From contig JAPLJL010000059.1 of NCBI GenBank assembly GCA_026388615.1, positions 1 to 5,679 of the forward strand: 5,679 nucleotides of DNA, in the 5' to 3' direction. Positions 4,451 to 5,679 of this stretch are shown here, one piece after another; the stretch's first letter is position 1; the number at the start of each line of letters is the position of its first letter. Made by a program: the position numbers and the translations under genes. The DNA comes from Pseudomonadota bacterium. Lineage in GTDB: Bacteria > Desulfobacterota > JAPLJL01. The notes under the pieces were generated by a model that worked only from the letters and a program-made list of their open reading frames with translations, searched no databases and was not told the DNA's origin.

Positions 4451-5629
4451 ATGACATTTCCACTGGAAGGAATAAAAATTCTCGATCTGACCCGGCTTCT
4501 GCCCGGACCTTTTGCGACTTTGATTCTGGGAGACCTGGGGGCTGACATCATCAAGATCGAAGAGCCCGGGGTGGGAGATTATGTCCGCAATTACGCCCCT
4601 TTCGTCAAAAAGGAATCCACCTATTTCGTTTCCCTGAACCGAAACAAGAAGAGCGTCAAGCTGAACCTCAAGGCGCCGGAGGGCAAAGAAATCTTCCGCC
4701 GGCTCGCGGAGAAGGCGGATATTGTCATCGAGTCGTTCCGGCCGGGGGTAATGGCCAAGTTGGGGCTGGGTTTTGAGGATCTGAAAAAGGTGAACCCCCG
4801 GCTGATCTTCTGCGCGATTTCGGGTTACGGGCAGGACGGACCCTACCGTGACCGCGCCGGGCATGACCTGAACTACATCAGCCTGGCCGGGATCACCGGC
4901 CTGACCGGGTGGAAGGGCGACCGGCCCGCGATCCCGGGAGCCCAGATCGCCGACATCGGGGGCGGAAGCCTCTACGCGGTTATTTCCATCCTGGCGGCCC
5001 TCCAACTCCGGCACCGGGACGGGCAGGGGAGGTTTATTGATGTTTCCATGATGGACGGGGCGCTTACCTTCCTCACCTCGCACTTTATCTCCGCGCTGAC
5101 CGCCGGGACTGATCCCGGACTGGAAAGCATCCGGCTGAACGGGCTTTATCCCTGTTACCAGATTTTCGAGACCCGGGATGGAAAGGCCATGTCCCTGGGG
5201 GCCCTCGAGCCCAAGTTCTGGGAGGATTTCTGCGAGGCCATCGGGCGGAAGGACCTGATTAAGGACCAGTTCGCCGCCGGCCCAAGGCGGGAAGAGGTGG
5301 TCGCGGAACTGAAGCAGATTTTCCGGGGGAAGACCCGGGACGAGTGGACGGAGATCTTCGCGAAGCGAGATGCCTGCTGCGAGCCGGTGCTTTCGCTTCC
5401 CGAGGTCCGGGACCATCCCCAGACCAAAAAACGAGGGCTGTTCTTTAAAATGGATCACCCCACCGAAGGGCCGGTGGACCAGGTCCGGACTCCGATCCGG
5501 ATCTCGGGCTGTCCGGAAAGAAAACATACCCCGTCGCCCACTTTAGGCCAGCATACCGAAGAGGTATTGAAGGGGCTCGGTTTCGATGACCGGCAGATCC
5601 AGGATCTCAGAGAGAAAAAAATAATCTAG
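4451..5629 (+). CDS. Family III CoA-transferase fold protein, alpha-methylacyl-CoA racemase-like
   Basis: 392 residues, a full-length CaiB/BaiF (family III) protein acting on CoA thioesters in the cytoplasm. Family marks: LEGIKILDLTRLLPGPFAT at the N-terminus, LGDLGADIIKIEEP (26-39), NRNKKS (63-68), a FRPGVMAKLGL segment, ISGYGQDGP (123-131), and GQGRFIDVSMMDG (191-203). Members either move CoA between acids or epimerise 2-methylacyl-CoAs. The racemase reading is favoured because His138 and Asp168 (GHDLNY; ADIGGG) and Glu253 (GALEPKF) sit at the same relative spacing as His126, Asp156 and Glu241 of mycobacterial alpha-methylacyl-CoA racemase, an offset of 12 throughout. Asp168 also matches the catalytic Asp of the transferases, so transferase activity is not excluded. 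ATG follows a GGGAGGGAG site at 4434-4442. Divergent from the acyl-CoA dehydrogenase, which suggests shared acyl-CoA catabolism. Fold certain; racemase versus transferase less so. Confidence 0.9.
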   Translation: MTFPLEGIKILDLTRLLPGPFATLILGDLGADIIKIEEPGVGDYVRNYAPFVKKESTYFVSLNRNKKSVKLNLKAPEGKEIFRRLAEKADIVIESFRPGVMAKLGLGFEDLKKVNPRLIFCAISGYGQDGPYRDRAGHDLNYISLAGITGLTGWKGDRPAIPGAQIADIGGGSLYAVISILAALQLRHRDGQGRFIDVSMMDGALTFLTSHFISALTAGTDPGLESIRLNGLYPCYQIFETRDGKAMSLGALEPKFWEDFCEAIGRKDLIKDQFAAGPRREEVVAELKQIFRGKTRDEWTEIFAKRDACCEPVLSLPEVRDHPQTKKRGLFFKMDHPTEGPVDQVRTPIRISGCPERKHTPSPTLGQHTEEVLKGLGFDDRQIQDLREKKII

Positions 5630-5679
5630 TAACCATCGATGAGGCCAAAGAAAAAGCTGATTCTTATATTGAAAAAATT

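Noticed and set aside
4409..5527. A 372-codon open frame on the minus strand opposite the racemase-like gene
   Set aside because: It is rich in Pro, Gly and Arg with no recognisable motif, and mirrors a clear family III CoA-transferase gene. High GC coding DNA commonly leaves such an open antisense frame.
5639..5679. Possible start of another plus-strand gene (ATG at 5639, MRPKKKLILILKKI)
   Set aside because: Only 41 bases are visible and no Shine-Dalgarno site precedes the ATG. The frame starting one base earlier reads IDEAKEKADSYIEKI, which looks more protein-like but has no start codon after its upstream stop. Too little sequence to choose.

Overview
The window looks like chromosome from a GC-rich, probably anaerobic bacterium, most likely Desulfobacterota (the former Deltaproteobacteria). 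This rests on gene content: a divergent TRAP solute-binding protein of a type I associate with that phylum, an acetyl-CoA-synthase-like protein, an acyl-CoA dehydrogenase with an expanded Gly-rich FAD motif, and a family III CoA-transferase/racemase. The assignment is an inference, since no rRNA or other marker gene is present. There is no tRNA, rRNA, IS element, phage gene or CRISPR array.

Layout. (1) Positions 1-525, plus strand: the 3' part of a gene resembling the DUF2378/TIGR02265 type. Its conserved C-terminus continues in another frame after an 8-G run, so the likely true stop is at 495-497. (2) 526-711: a convergent intergenic region with GC-rich palindromes. (3) 2747 down to 712, minus strand: a two-gene unit. 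The first gene encodes a cytoplasmic protein resembling the middle part of acetyl-CoA synthase/CdhC, ending in a compact four-cysteine motif where the A-cluster domain would begin. The second encodes an exported TRAP-type solute-binding protein. The second gene appears to start at a CTG that overlaps the stop of the first (CTGA). This start restores a full signal peptide, whereas the first ATG lies 45 codons further in. (4) 2748-2973: AT-rich spacer with 7-bp tandem repeats and inverted repeats. (5) 4218 down to 2974, minus strand: an acyl-CoA dehydrogenase. (6) 4219-4450: a divergent promoter region with a second 7-bp array. (7) 4451-5629, plus strand: a family III CoA-transferase fold protein whose residues match the alpha-methylacyl-CoA racemase active site.

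How the genes may work together. The divergent dehydrogenase and racemase-like genes are consistent with breakdown of an acyl-CoA, possibly a branched or 2-methyl one; the substrate cannot be read from sequence. The ACS-like protein and the solute-binding protein look translationally coupled, so an intracellular acyl/CO-type metalloprotein relative is made together with a periplasmic binding protein. No TRAP membrane subunits (DctQ/DctM) are in the window. This pair is the best candidate here for something undescribed.
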